A stretch of 64,000 nucleotides of DNA. Source: Paludisphaera soli. GTDB lineage: Bacteria; Planctomycetota; Planctomycetia; Isosphaerales; Isosphaeraceae. The position numbers were made by a program, and so were the translations under genes. A model generated the notes under the pieces. That model saw only the letters and a program-made list of their open reading frames with translations, did no database searches and was not told the origin of the DNA. Of this stretch, positions 36,587 to 45,354 are shown in pieces. Location of the stretch: positions 295,401 to 359,400 of the forward strand of contig NZ_JAALJI010000004.1 in assembly GCF_011064595.1 (NCBI RefSeq), read 5' to 3'. The stretch's first letter is position 1, and each line of letters opens with the position of its first letter.

Positions 36587-37666
36587 TCAGAGGTAGGAGC
36601 CGTAGCCGCGGTCGTTCAGGCTCTCGACGAGGGCCTTGAGCTTGTCGAGCTGGTCGCGGCGGGCGACGAGGGTGGCCTTGCCGGACTGGACGACCACCAC
36701 GTCGTCGAGCCCGATCGCGGCGATCAGGCCGCCGTCATCGGAGATGAGCAGCGAGTTCTTCGTGTCCTGGGCGATGACGTCGCCCCGGACGGAGTTCCCC
36801 TGGGCGTCGGCCGGGAGGAGCGCGCGGAGGGCCCGCCAGTCGCCCACGTCGTTCCAGTCGTAGACGACCTCCAGCACCTTGACGTTGGCGGCCTTCTCCA
36901 TGACCGCCTTATCGATGGGGGTGCGTTCCATCTCGGGGAACTCGGCGGCGAGGACGTCCGGCCCGGCCGCGGTCCCCCAGGCCTCGCCCACGCGGTGGAG
37001 CGCGGCGCCGAGGAGCGGCTTGTGGCGGTTGATCTCCTGGAGGATCGTGCGCGCCCGCCAAAGGAAGATGCCGGAGTTCCAGGCGAACGTCCCCGAGGCG
37101 AGGAACTGCTCGGCCGTGTCGCGGTCGGGCTTCTCGCGGAACTGGACGACGCGGTTGACGGCTACGCCGTCGCGGGTCTCGATCAACTCCCCGCGCTGGA
37201 TGTAGCCGTAGCCGGTCTCGGGGCGGGTGGGCTTGATGCCGAAGGTGACGAGGGCGGAGGGGTCGGCGTCGATGACGGCGACGGCCGCCTTGACGGTCCT
37301 CAGGAAGACGTCGGCCGGCTCGATGACGTGGTCGGCCGGCATGACGATCATGGAGCCGTCGGGGTCCTGGGCGGCGACGATCTCGGCGGCCAGGCCCACG
37401 CAGGGGGCGGTGTCGCGCGGGCAGGGCTCGGCGATCACGTTGGCGGCGGGGAGCTGCGGGAGCTGCTCGCGCGTCGCCTCGGCCTGGTCGGCCCCGGTGA
37501 TGATGAAGACCCGCTCGGCCGGCACGAGGGGGGCGATGCGCGCGACGGTCTGCTGGAGCATCGTCGAATCGCCGTGCAGGTTCAAAAGCTGTTTCGGCCG
37601 GTTGCGGCGGCTCTTGGGCCAGAACCTCGTCCCGCTCCCCCCCGCCATGATGATCGCGAAGAGCAT
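36587..37666 (-). CDS. manC: Mannose-1-phosphate guanylyltransferase
   Basis: A 359-residue enzyme that makes GDP-mannose from mannose-1-phosphate and GTP. The nucleotidyltransferase signature MAGGSGTRFWPKSRRNRPKQ is complete, followed by IAEPCPRDTAPCVGLAA, VMPADHVI, GYGYIQRG, FREKPD, WNSGIFLW, PIDKAVMEKA and YDWNDVGDW, all family blocks. Length suits the single-domain type without an isomerase module. The ATG at 37666 has AGGGGTGAG close upstream. It feeds exopolysaccharide or glycoprotein synthesis; no glycan cluster is adjacent. Confidence 0.94.
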   Translation of the reverse strand: MLFAIIMAGGSGTRFWPKSRRNRPKQLLNLHGDSTMLQQTVARIAPLVPAERVFIITGADQAEATREQLPQLPAANVIAEPCPRDTAPCVGLAAEIVAAQDPDGSMIVMPADHVIEPADVFLRTVKAAVAVIDADPSALVTFGIKPTRPETGYGYIQRGELIETRDGVAVNRVVQFREKPDRDTAEQFLASGTFAWNSGIFLWRARTILQEINRHKPLLGAALHRVGEAWGTAAGPDVLAAEFPEMERTPIDKAVMEKAANVKVLEVVYDWNDVGDWRALRALLPADAQGNSVRGDVIAQDTKNSLLISDDGGLIAAIGLDDVVVVQSGKATLVARRDQLDKLKALVESLNDRGYGSYL

Positions 37667-37822
37667 GTCTCACCCCTGCCGGGCCGGTCGCGGGCGCACC
37701 AGCGCCGGGCCGGCCGTCGGCCTTCGAACGTCCTATTCGGATACTCGACCTACGGATCCGTCCCCCGGATCATAACGATTCGGGGGCCTCCTCCGTAAGG
37801 GGGCGGGCGGGACGACCGCGAT

Positions 37823-38188
37823 TCAGATGAAGTGCTTGAGCGCGGAGGCCTCGTCGTCGTAGATCGAGAAGATCGTGTCGAACCTGCCGATCCGGAAGGT
37901 GTCGCGCAACACCGGGCCCAGGCCGCAGATCTTGAGCTGGCCCTTCACCTTGCGGACCTCGCGGTCGAGCCCGGCGAGCTGGGCGAGCATGCTGCTGGCG
38001 ATGTACTGCACGGCGTCGAAGTCGAGCAGGATCTTGGTGTGCTTCAGGTCGTTCAGGACCGACTTCAGCTCGGCCCCGATCTCGGTGATGAGGTCCGTCG
38101 CGAACATCAACTCCGAGTTGACGAAGCCGACCACCGCGACGCCGTCGACCTCCCGAAGCCGAAGATGCTTGAGCTGCGTGGCGGACAT
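37823..38188 (-). CDS. STAS-domain protein (anti-sigma factor antagonist type)
   Basis: A 121-residue single STAS domain: LRLREVDGVAVVGFVNSELM, KILLDFDAVQYIASSMLAQL, GQLKICGLGPVLRDTFRIGR and TIFSIYDDEASAL. The SS pair in YIASSMLAQL is at the place phosphorylated in SpoIIAA/RsbV-type proteins. Such proteins are switched by serine kinases of the RsbW type; the ATPase at 5.4-6.3 kb is of that class but distant. A GTG start at 38197 is in frame; ATG 38188 is preferred because GGGTGA lies 7 bases upstream. Confidence 0.85.
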   Translation of the reverse strand: MSATQLKHLRLREVDGVAVVGFVNSELMFATDLITEIGAELKSVLNDLKHTKILLDFDAVQYIASSMLAQLAGLDREVRKVKGQLKICGLGPVLRDTFRIGRFDTIFSIYDDEASALKHFI

Positions 38189-38295
38189 GACGTTCACCCG
38201 GTTGAGCCGAATTGGGAAGGGCCGGAAACAATCCCATGATACGACGCCCGGTCAACCCCGGGGAGGTCCGACCCCCCGGGGCGGAAGCCGCTCCG

Positions 38296-39372
38296 TCAGC
38301 GGCCCTTCTCGACCCATTCCTCGTCGAAGACCGCCCGGTTGACCACCGACCGCCGCTCCGACGTGAAGACCAGCTGGATCGAGCCGTCCTTCGCCTGAAA
38401 CGCCATCGGGTAGCCGAAATCGCCGGCCCCCTCGACGACGTTCCGGCGCACGGGCCAGGAGCGGTCCAGGTCGGGCGAGAGGGCCACGGTCAGCGGCGTC
38501 CGGCTGTTCATGCTGTCGTTGAACACGAGCAGCAGGTTCCCCTTGCGGGTCTTCAGCAGGTCGACGGCCGCGTTGGGGTTCGGGAAGGTCGTGTCGCGGC
38601 CCTCGGACCAGGTCAGGCCGCCGTCGCGCGACTCCGACCGGACGATGTAGCCGACGGTCTCCAGCTTGTAGTCTCCCGCGCGTCGGCAGTAGGCCACGAG
38701 GTTCCCGGGCGACAGCTCCGCCGGGGCCGGCTGTAAATTCCCCTTCGCCGAGACGATCTTGCCGGTCGGCGCCCAGGACTTCGACTTCGGGTCGTAGCGC
38801 AGGAAGTAGGAATAGGTGTCGGCGCCGCTGAGTTCGGTGTCGTTCCCGGTCTCGCGATAGAGCGGCAGCAGGTACTCGCCGGTGCTCAGGAGGATCGGCC
38901 GGTTGCGGACGAGCGTCCCTTCCTCCAGCACGAGCAGCGAGGCGTCCGACCAGGTCTCGGCCCCGTCCGCGGAGACCTTGGCCGCGACCCGCGAGGTCGA
39001 CCAGGTGTCGCCGTAGCGGACGACGTAGAAGAGCCAGACCAGGCCGTCGGGCGCCTGCCAGACGACCGCGTTGCCGACCGAATGGAACGGATCGTGCGCG
39101 ATCTTCGCGGGGGCGGTCCAGGCGTCCGTCCCCTTCTTGAGCCGCGAGCCGAAGACGCCGGTGTCGGTGGCGTACTCCCCCTCGCCGCCGTAATACACGA
39201 GGTAGAAGTCGCCGTTCGCAAGCTCCTCGAGCGCCGCGGGATGCTTGTAAGGCCCGGTCTTCACCTCGGGCCCGAAGATCCGCTCGATTCGCAGGTCGCC
39301 CGCGCGGGCCTCGGTCGCGAAGACCGACGCCACCGCCCCGACGAGGAAAGTAATGGCCGCCCAGCGCCTCAT
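38296..39372 (-). CDS. Exported BNR/sialidase-like glycoside hydrolase
   Basis: A 358-residue exported protein; the leader is MRRWAAITFLVGAVASVFA. The six-bladed sialidase fold is suggested by RNRPILLSTGEYLLPLYRET, an Asp-box in SRDGGLTWSEG, a second in SADGAETWSD, and LPLYRET-like strands. Planctomycete members are annotated as exo-alpha-sialidases but many act on other glycans, and the catalytic Arg triad cannot be assigned with confidence here. It lies alone between the STAS gene and the divergent ribokinase gene. Confidence 0.8.
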   Translation of the reverse strand: MRRWAAITFLVGAVASVFATEARAGDLRIERIFGPEVKTGPYKHPAALEELANGDFYLVYYGGEGEYATDTGVFGSRLKKGTDAWTAPAKIAHDPFHSVGNAVVWQAPDGLVWLFYVVRYGDTWSTSRVAAKVSADGAETWSDASLLVLEEGTLVRNRPILLSTGEYLLPLYRETGNDTELSGADTYSYFLRYDPKSKSWAPTGKIVSAKGNLQPAPAELSPGNLVAYCRRAGDYKLETVGYIVRSESRDGGLTWSEGRDTTFPNPNAAVDLLKTRKGNLLLVFNDSMNSRTPLTVALSPDLDRSWPVRRNVVEGAGDFGYPMAFQAKDGSIQLVFTSERRSVVNRAVFDEEWVEKGR

Positions 39373-39567
39373 GAGTCCCGCCCTTCGTCGTTGAAGTGCT
39401 CTCCCCCGCGTCCCCGCGACGGGTCGAGCCCCATCGTGTCATCGCGGCGGCCCCGATGCAAGCGGGGGGCGCGGGGCCCGCTCGCTCGACTCGCGGCCCG
39501 GGCGGGCGTAAGGTGTCTGGGGATGTCTCGACCCTCAACCGCCCCGAATCGAGAGGCTCGCGCGAAG

Positions 39568-40503
39568 ATGCCCCGAATCGTCCTCTTCGGCTCGTCGAAC
39601 ACCGACATGACGGTCCGCGTCCCCCGGCTCCCGGCGGCGGGGGAGACGGTGCTGGGGGGGGCCTTCGCGACGACGCCGGGGGGCAAGGGGGCGAACCAGG
39701 CGGTCGCGGCCAGTCGCGCGGGGGCCGAGGTCGTGTTCGTCGCGGCCGTGGGCGACGACGACCTGGGGCGACAGGCCCTGGAGCTTTACCGCCGCGAGGG
39801 GATCGACGTGGGGCACGTCCGCATTGTGCCGGGGACGGCCTCGGGCGTGGCCCTGATCTACGTGGCCGACGACGGCGAGAACATGATCGCCGTGGCCTCC
39901 GGGGCGAACCTGAGCCTGACCCCCGAGGACGTGGCGGCGCTCCCGGACGCCCTCTTCCGGCCCGGCGACCTGCTCGTCGCCGGCCTGGAGATCCCGCACG
40001 CCACCGCCCTGGCCGCGATGCGTCGGGGACGAGCGGCGGGCATGACGGTCATCCTCAACCCGGCCCCCGCCCCCTCGGCCGACGCCCCGGCGATCGCCGA
40101 GCTGCTGGCGGCGGCCGACGTGGTCACCCCGAACCGGGGCGAGGCCCGGGCGTTGGCCGCGGCCGGACCGGGTGGCGGGGACGATCCGCTCGCGCTGGCG
40201 GAACGTATCCGGGCCCGGGGGCCGAAGACCGTGATCGTCACCCTGGGCCGCGAGGGCTGCCTGGCGACGACCGGCGGCGAGGTCTACGAGGTCCCCTCGC
40301 GCAAGGTGGAGGCCGTCGACGCCGTGGGCGCCGGCGACGCCTTCAACGGGGCGCTGGCGGCCGTGCTCGCCGAGGGCCGGCCGCTGGGTGAGGCCCTCGC
40401 CTGGGCGACGGCCGCCGCCGCGCTGGCCGTCACCCGGCCGGGGGCCCAGTCGGCCCTGCCGACCCGCGAGGCGATCGACCGGTTCGTCCATGTCGAGGAC
40501 TGA
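39568..40503 (+). CDS. rbsK: Ribokinase (PfkB family)
   Basis: A 311-residue sugar kinase. Family landmarks: MPRIVLFGSSNTDMTVRVPR, TTPGGKGANQAVAASRAGAE (substrate pocket), GVALIYVADDGEN, VILNPAPAPS, TPNRGEARAL, VIVTLGREGCL, and the anion-hole/catalytic motif DAVGAGDAFNGALAA. It phosphorylates ribose at O5. ATG 39568 gives the usual ribokinase length; an in-frame ATG at 39523 with AAGGTG upstream is a possible alternative adding 15 residues. No ribose transporter is adjacent, so the sugar specificity is inferred. Confidence 0.88.
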   Translation: MPRIVLFGSSNTDMTVRVPRLPAAGETVLGGAFATTPGGKGANQAVAASRAGAEVVFVAAVGDDDLGRQALELYRREGIDVGHVRIVPGTASGVALIYVADDGENMIAVASGANLSLTPEDVAALPDALFRPGDLLVAGLEIPHATALAAMRRGRAAGMTVILNPAPAPSADAPAIAELLAAADVVTPNRGEARALAAAGPGGGDDPLALAERIRARGPKTVIVTLGREGCLATTGGEVYEVPSRKVEAVDAVGAGDAFNGALAAVLAEGRPLGEALAWATAAAALAVTRPGAQSALPTREAIDRFVHVED

Positions 40504-40518
40504 ACCGGCCGCGCCCGT

Positions 40519-41322
40519 TCATTTGGCGGGCAGGGCCAGGATCTCGATCTTGCGGAAGGCGATCTCGGCGCCTTCCGACTGGAACGTCAGCTTGCCCCTG
40601 GTCAGGCTCGACTTCACGCCGACGTTGACCACCTGGCCGTTGAGGATGTTCGTGATCGAGTCGCCGTCGCAGACGACCTCCAGGGTGTTCCACTCGCCCA
40701 CCGGCTTCTCCACGTCCTTCGCCCCCCGGAAGTCGATCGCGTCCTTCCAGCCCAGGTCGCGGCCCCACCAGTTGATCCGGCCGCCGTCGAAGGCGCGGAG
40801 GGTTCCGGAGCCGTCGGGCTGGTAGTACCACTGGCCGTCCTCCTTCTTGACCACCTCGCTGCTGAGGCTGAGCGGCTGGATGTCCGGCCGGGCCACCACG
40901 ATGAAGTCGCCGGAGCCCCCCTCGATGAGCTGGCACTCCATCGACTGCATCCAGTGGCCGCCGATGGCGTCGTCGGGGCCGAAGCAGTGGAGCAGCACGC
41001 CCGAGTCGCGGGCCTTGTCGGCGCGGGGCGGATGGGCCTTCTTCCCCCACTTGTACTCGACGACCAGCCGGTAGTTCGAATAATCCCCGCGGGTGACGAC
41101 CCCGCCCCACTCCTTGCCGGAGATCCGCAATTCGCCGTCGACGACCGTGAAGACGCCGTCGGGGTCTTCCAACTTGTGGTCGTGCAGGTAGGTGTAGAAC
41201 CCGGTCAGGTCCTTGCCGTTGAACTGGAGCAGCGGCTTCGGGTCGGCCGCGGCGGCCGAAGGCGGGCAGGTCGGCGGCAGCGCGAAGGCGAGGGCGAGGG
41301 CCAGGGCGGATCGGGTGAGCAT
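40519..41322 (-). CDS. Exported DUF1080 (3-keto-disaccharide hydrolase-type) protein
   Basis: A 267-residue exported protein. Signal peptide MLTRSALALALAFALPP, then the concanavalin-like DUF1080 fold: PLLQFNGKDLTGFYTYLHDH, GVVTRGDYSNYRLVVEYKWG, DSGVLLHCFGPD, MQSMECQLIEGGSGDFIVV, EWNTLEVVCDGDSITNILNG and IAFRKIEIL. The family binds or hydrolyses modified sugars; exact activity is not established for this member. The start at 41322 gives a normal leader; longer frames upstream are low-complexity. It converges with the ribokinase gene with 15 bases between stops. Confidence 0.88.
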   Translation of the reverse strand: MLTRSALALALAFALPPTCPPSAAAADPKPLLQFNGKDLTGFYTYLHDHKLEDPDGVFTVVDGELRISGKEWGGVVTRGDYSNYRLVVEYKWGKKAHPPRADKARDSGVLLHCFGPDDAIGGHWMQSMECQLIEGGSGDFIVVARPDIQPLSLSSEVVKKEDGQWYYQPDGSGTLRAFDGGRINWWGRDLGWKDAIDFRGAKDVEKPVGEWNTLEVVCDGDSITNILNGQVVNVGVKSSLTRGKLTFQSEGAEIAFRKIEILALPAK

Positions 41323-41360
41323 GTCGGACGACGCCTTTCGGTTGTCGGGATGGTTCCTCG

Positions 41361-41639
41361 TCAGCCTCGCCAGCGATGGACCTCGCCGCCGAGCCGCCGG
41401 CAGACGTCCTCGGCGCGGACGCGGGTGGCCTCGTCGGGGCATTCCACCGCCAGGACCATGCCCCTCTTCCGCTCCATGCGATCGGGGTCGACGACGCCGA
41501 TCCGGTCGCCCGGCACGCCGAGCGTGGCCAGGATCTGGATCGCCAGGTTCCCCTCGGCGGCGTTGTAGAAGTGGACGGCCAGCCGGAGCGGCGATTCCGG
41601 GCTCTGGACCGCCCCGGGGCGGATCAGCGGAGTTTCCAT
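41361..41639 (-). CDS. Small hypothetical protein
   Basis: A 92-residue protein from ATG 41639. It contains LRLAVHFYNAAEGNLAIQIL, GVPGDRIGVVDPDRMERKRG and MVLAVECPDEATRVRAEDVC, a pattern resembling an alternating alpha/beta fold of the kind seen in DUF1269-like membrane stress or ACT-like small proteins, but no family is recognised firmly. No leader. It lies 38 bases upstream of the DUF1080 gene on the same strand. Confidence 0.65.
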   Translation of the reverse strand: METPLIRPGAVQSPESPLRLAVHFYNAAEGNLAIQILATLGVPGDRIGVVDPDRMERKRGMVLAVECPDEATRVRAEDVCRRLGGEVHRWRG

Positions 41640-41848
41640 GGTGAGGGCCGGGCGCGAGGCGTGAGGGAGGAGGTCGGGGCCGACGGCCGGGCCGCCGGAG
41701 GGCCGCGCCCGCCCCCATCGGCGAGCCGCGCCCGGGATCAGTTTGACGGCGACGCCCCCCCGCCGCAAGCGGGGGCCGGCCGGGGCGTGGCCAAGCGGGG
41801 AGGTCGGCTGTTACGATGGGGACTCCTCCCCGGAAAGGTCGCCGCCCC

Positions 41849-42703
41849 ATGAAAGTCACCCTCCTGGTCGGTCTCGCCCTGCTCGGCTGGGACGATCCCC
41901 GCGTCCGCCCCGAGCCGCTCGGGACGTTCGACGCCCGCCTCATCCCCGAGGCGTCCGGGGTCGTCCGCGGCCGCAAACGGCCCGACGTCTTCTGGGTCCA
42001 CAACGACTCCGGCAACGCGCCGAAGCTGTTCGCGGTGGCGGGCGACGGCCGCGTCCTCCGCCAGTTCGACGTCGCCGCCCCGAACCTCGACTGGGAGGAC
42101 GTGGCGATCGACGACCGGGGGCGGCTCACCCTCGGCGACATCGGCGACAACAAGGGGATCCTCCGCCTCCGCGCCGTCTACACGCTGGACGAGCCCGATC
42201 TGGACGCGCCGGCGGCCGGCCCGCTCAAGGTCTCGGCCTCCTTCTTCGCCCGCCCGTCGGACGATTGCTTCGACGCCGAAGGGCTGGTGATCGACGGCGA
42301 CCGCGCGGTGCTCGTCACCAAGCGGCTCGACGGCGGCGAGGCCGAGCTGCGCGAGGTCGCGATCACGCCCCCGGCCCCGCTCCTGCGACCGTCCGCGGCG
42401 AGGCGGATCGGCGTCCTGCCCGGCTTCGTCGAGCCCGCCACCGGGGCCGACCTCTCGCGCGACGGCCGCCATCTGGCGGTCTGCGGCGTCGACGTGGTCC
42501 GCGTCTACAGACGGCCTGAGCCCCCTTCGTGGGACGGGCTGAAGTTGGCTTCCGAGGTCCGCCTGAAGGGGAAGACGCAGGTCGAGGGGGTCGCCTGGGA
42601 CGACGAGGACCTGATCCTCGCCAGCGAGCAGGGGGGGCTCGACCGCCTGGCCGCCGAGGACTGGAAAGCCCGCCGCCCGCGCGCGAGGACGAAGGGTCGT
42701 TGA
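41849..42703 (+). CDS. Hypothetical exported beta-propeller-like protein
   Basis: A 284-residue protein from ATG 41849. The N-terminal MKVTLLVGLALLGW is a short leader. The body has repeated strand-rich blocks (FWVHNDSGNAPKLFAVAGDG, WEDVAIDDRGRLTLGDIGDN, GLVIDGDRAVLVTKRLDGG, DLSRDGRHLAVCGVDVVRVY, EGVAWDDEDLILASEQGG) as in esterase-like or SMP-30-like propellers. No catalytic residues are assigned. It is 14 bases upstream of thiO on the same strand, but a functional link is not evident. Confidence 0.75.
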   Translation: MKVTLLVGLALLGWDDPRVRPEPLGTFDARLIPEASGVVRGRKRPDVFWVHNDSGNAPKLFAVAGDGRVLRQFDVAAPNLDWEDVAIDDRGRLTLGDIGDNKGILRLRAVYTLDEPDLDAPAAGPLKVSASFFARPSDDCFDAEGLVIDGDRAVLVTKRLDGGEAELREVAITPPAPLLRPSAARRIGVLPGFVEPATGADLSRDGRHLAVCGVDVVRVYRRPEPPSWDGLKLASEVRLKGKTQVEGVAWDDEDLILASEQGGLDRLAAEDWKARRPRARTKGR

Positions 42704-42717
42704 CGAAGGGGACCAGG

Positions 42718-43866
42718 ATGGCGGAGCGGTACGAGGTCGTCGTCGCGGGCGGGGGGGTCGTCGGGCTCTCGGTCGCCTACGCGCTGGCGTGCGAGGGGAT
42801 CTCGACGGCCGTCCTGGACCGTCGCGAGCCCGGCCGCGAGGCCTCATGGGCCGGCGCGGGCCTGCTCCCCGCCCCGAGCGACCCCGATCGTCGCCCCACC
42901 CATCCGACGCTCCAGCTCCGGGCCTGGAGCGCGTCGCTCTATCCCGAATGGTCGGCGAGGCTCCGCGAGGAGACCGGGCTCGACAACGGCTACCGACGCA
43001 CCGGCGGCGTCGACGTCGCGCGGACCGAGGCCGAGGAGCACGCCCTGCGCACCACCGCCGGCCGCTGGCGGGTCGAGGGGATCGCCCACGAACGGCTCGC
43101 CCCCGCCGACTTCGCTCGGGTCGAGCCGGCGTTGGCGCCCGGCCTCCGCGCCGCCTACTTCCTCCCCGACCGCTCCCAGGTCCGCAACCCGTGGCATCTC
43201 CGGGCGCTGGCGGCGGCGATCGAGGGCCGAAGGGGCCGGGTGTTCGCGGGGCGGGGCGTCGAGGGCTTCGCGACCCGAGGCGACCGCGTGACGGGCGTCG
43301 CGACGGCCGAGGGTCCGATCGGGGCCGATTTCGTGGTCGTCGCCGCCGGCGCGTGGTCGGGCGGGCTGCTCGCGGGCCTGGGCGTCCGCGCCCCGACGCC
43401 GCCGGTGAAGGGGCAGATCGTCCTGCTGCACGGCGGCCGTCCGCTGCTTCGGCGGATCGTCGAGCACGGCAAGCACTACCTCGTCCCTCGCGAGGACGGC
43501 CGGGTCCTGATCGGGGCGACCGAGGAGGACGCGGGGTTCGACGTCCTCCCCACCGATGACTCCTATCGCGGCCTCCTCGACGTGGCCTTCGGCCTCTGCC
43601 CGATCCTCCGCGAGGCCGAGATCGAGGCGACCTGGGCCGGCCTCCGCCCCGGCAGCCTGGACACCCGGCCTTACATCGGCCCAGCCCCCGGCTTCCGCAA
43701 CCTGATCGTCGCCGCCGGCCACAAGCGCGCGGGGCTCCAGCTCTCGCCCGCCACCGCCGAGCTGGTCGCCGACCTCGTGCTCGGCCGTCCCCCTCGCATC
43801 GACCTCGCCTCGTTCCGCGTCGACCGCGAAGCGGCCCCGCCGGGCGACGACGTCTTCCGCTCCTGA
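42718..43866 (+). CDS. thiO: Glycine oxidase ThiO
   Basis: A 382-residue FAD enzyme of the DadA/ThiO family. The dinucleotide motif VVVAGGGVVGLSVAYALA is at residues 7-24. Further blocks: REASWAGAGLLPAPSD, GYRRTGGVDVA, DRSQVRNPWHLRALAAA, VVAAGAWSGGLL, PPVKGQIVLLHG, YLVPREDGRVLIGATEEDAG, TWAGLRPGSLDTRPYIGP, AAGHKRAGLQLSPATAELVA. In thiamine synthesis ThiO makes dehydroglycine for the thiazole ring. No other thi gene is in the window, so a broader D-amino-acid role cannot be excluded. AGGGGACCAGG precedes the ATG. Converges with pxpA 4 bases away. Confidence 0.9.
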   Translation: MAERYEVVVAGGGVVGLSVAYALACEGISTAVLDRREPGREASWAGAGLLPAPSDPDRRPTHPTLQLRAWSASLYPEWSARLREETGLDNGYRRTGGVDVARTEAEEHALRTTAGRWRVEGIAHERLAPADFARVEPALAPGLRAAYFLPDRSQVRNPWHLRALAAAIEGRRGRVFAGRGVEGFATRGDRVTGVATAEGPIGADFVVVAAGAWSGGLLAGLGVRAPTPPVKGQIVLLHGGRPLLRRIVEHGKHYLVPREDGRVLIGATEEDAGFDVLPTDDSYRGLLDVAFGLCPILREAEIEATWAGLRPGSLDTRPYIGPAPGFRNLIVAAGHKRAGLQLSPATAELVADLVLGRPPRIDLASFRVDREAAPPGDDVFRS

Positions 43867-43870
43867 ACCG

Positions 43871-44587
43871 CTACCGTTCGAGGAAGGATTGGACCGCGAT
43901 CCCGAGCCCCGCCAGGATCGCTCGCAGGCGATCGGCGTTGGCGACGGCCTCCGCTTCGTCGCCGTGCAGGCAGAGCGTCCGCACGCGTCCGCCCGTCGCC
44001 AGCGCCCGGACGTTCGCGGCCAGCTCGTCCGGATCGTGCAGGACGGCGCCGGGCTCCCCGCGAGGCGTCAGCGAGCCGTCGCCGCGATAGCGACGGTCGG
44101 GGAAGCCTTCGGCGAGGAACTCGACCCCCCCGATCCGAGCGAGCGACTCCAGCGGCGTCCCCGGCAGGCCCAGCAGCGGCAGGCCCAGGGCGAGGGCCGC
44201 CGCGACCACGCCCCGGGCCGTTTCCCCCCCGCGCTGGGCCTGGTTGTAAAGGGCCCCATGAGGCTTCAGGAACCGGATCGCCACGCCGACCTCGTCGGCG
44301 ATCCGCCGAAGCTCGGCGACCTGATCGCGGATCAGCCGCTCGACGTCGGCGGCGCCCAGGTCGCGCTCGCGACGCCCGAACCCCTCGCGGTCGGCGTAAC
44401 CGGGGTGGGCGCCGACGACGACGCCCCGCGTCCGCGCGGCGGCCAGCGTGCGTCGGATCGTCGCGGGGTCGCCCGCGTGGGCGGCGCAGCCGACGCTCGC
44501 GGACGAAACCCGATCCAGCAACGTCTCGTCGTTCGGGAACCCTTCGCCCAGGTCGGCGTTCACGTCGAGGGATTCAAAGGCGTTCAT
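43871..44587 (-). CDS. pxpA: 5-oxoprolinase subunit A (LamB/YcsF)
   Basis: A 238-residue protein. DVNADLGEGFPNDETLLDRV is the family opening, followed by SVGCAAHAGDPATIRRTLAA, GAHPGYADREGFGRR, FLKPHGALYNQA, FLAEGFPDRRYRGDGSL and VRTLCLHGDEAEAV. PxpA provides the hydrolytic subunit of 5-oxoprolinase. Its start lies inside the end of pxpB (overlap 44574-44587), so the two are translationally coupled. The third subunit gene pxpC is at 31.3 kb. Confidence 0.93.
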   Translation of the reverse strand: MNAFESLDVNADLGEGFPNDETLLDRVSSASVGCAAHAGDPATIRRTLAAARTRGVVVGAHPGYADREGFGRRERDLGAADVERLIRDQVAELRRIADEVGVAIRFLKPHGALYNQAQRGGETARGVVAAALALGLPLLGLPGTPLESLARIGGVEFLAEGFPDRRYRGDGSLTPRGEPGAVLHDPDELAANVRALATGGRVRTLCLHGDEAEAVANADRLRAILAGLGIAVQSFLER

Positions 44588-45227
44588 CGGTCCTCGCTGC
44601 GAACTCGTCGCGGTCGATCGGCCGGAACCGGATCGCGTCGCCGGCGCGGATCGGGAACCGGCCGGCCTCGGGGTCGGCGATCCGCAGCGGCGTCCGGCCC
44701 AGCAGGTGCCAGCCGCCGGGGGAGGCGATCGGGTAGATCCCGGTCTGCCGGCCCGCGATGGCCACCGAGCCGGCGGGCACCGACGACCTCGGGTCGTCCC
44801 GGCGGGCGAGGCCGCAGAGCTCCTCGGGGAGATACCCCGCGTAGGGGAAGCCCGGCAGGAAGCCGATCGCGAAGACCCGGAAATCCCGGCCCGCGTGCGC
44901 GGCGATCAGCTCCTCACGCGCCAGGCCGAGCCGAGCCGCCGCGTCGCCGAGGTCGGGCCCGTCGTACAGCATCGGAATGACGTGCCGCGCGGGCTCGTCG
45001 GCCGGGCCGTCGGCCGGCTCGATCGACCGGAGCGTCCGCTCCAGCGAGTCCAGATCGACGCGGTCGGGGTCGGCGAGCACGGCCGCCGAGCGATAAGCGA
45101 GCACGACGTCGACGAGGCCCGGCAGGGAGCGTGCGCGGACGGCCTCGGCCCAGCGCCGGGCGTCGTCCTCGGCGTCGAATCGGGCGAGGAACGCCCGATC
45201 GCCCAGCGGCTCCAGGCGGGTGGTCAC
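44574..45227 (-). CDS. pxpB: 5-oxoprolinase subunit B (KipI/AHS1)
   Basis: A 217-residue protein from GTG 45227 with GGAGGAGAGG about 8 bases upstream. Family blocks: RLEPLGDRAFLARF, HVIPMLYDGPDLGDAAARLG, FAIGFLPGFPYAGYLPEELC, RSSVPAGSVAIAGRQTGIYP, SPGGWHLLGRTPL and AGDAIRFRPID. In the PxpABC complex it pairs with PxpC in ATP-dependent phosphorylation of 5-oxoproline. The coding frame is open far upstream, but only the part from 45227 matches the family. Confidence 0.93.
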   Translation of the reverse strand: MTTRLEPLGDRAFLARFDAEDDARRWAEAVRARSLPGLVDVVLAYRSAAVLADPDRVDLDSLERTLRSIEPADGPADEPARHVIPMLYDGPDLGDAAARLGLAREELIAAHAGRDFRVFAIGFLPGFPYAGYLPEELCGLARRDDPRSSVPAGSVAIAGRQTGIYPIASPGGWHLLGRTPLRIADPEAGRFPIRAGDAIRFRPIDRDEFAARTDERL

Positions 45228-45354
45228 GATCCGTTCCTCTCCTCCACGGCTCCAAAAATGCAAGGTTGATTCTGGCCGGCCTTCGCGCATCCCATCATAC
45301 TGCGGGGAGCCGTCCCCGCCCCGGGTCGACCCTGAAAACCGGACGAGGTGCCCC

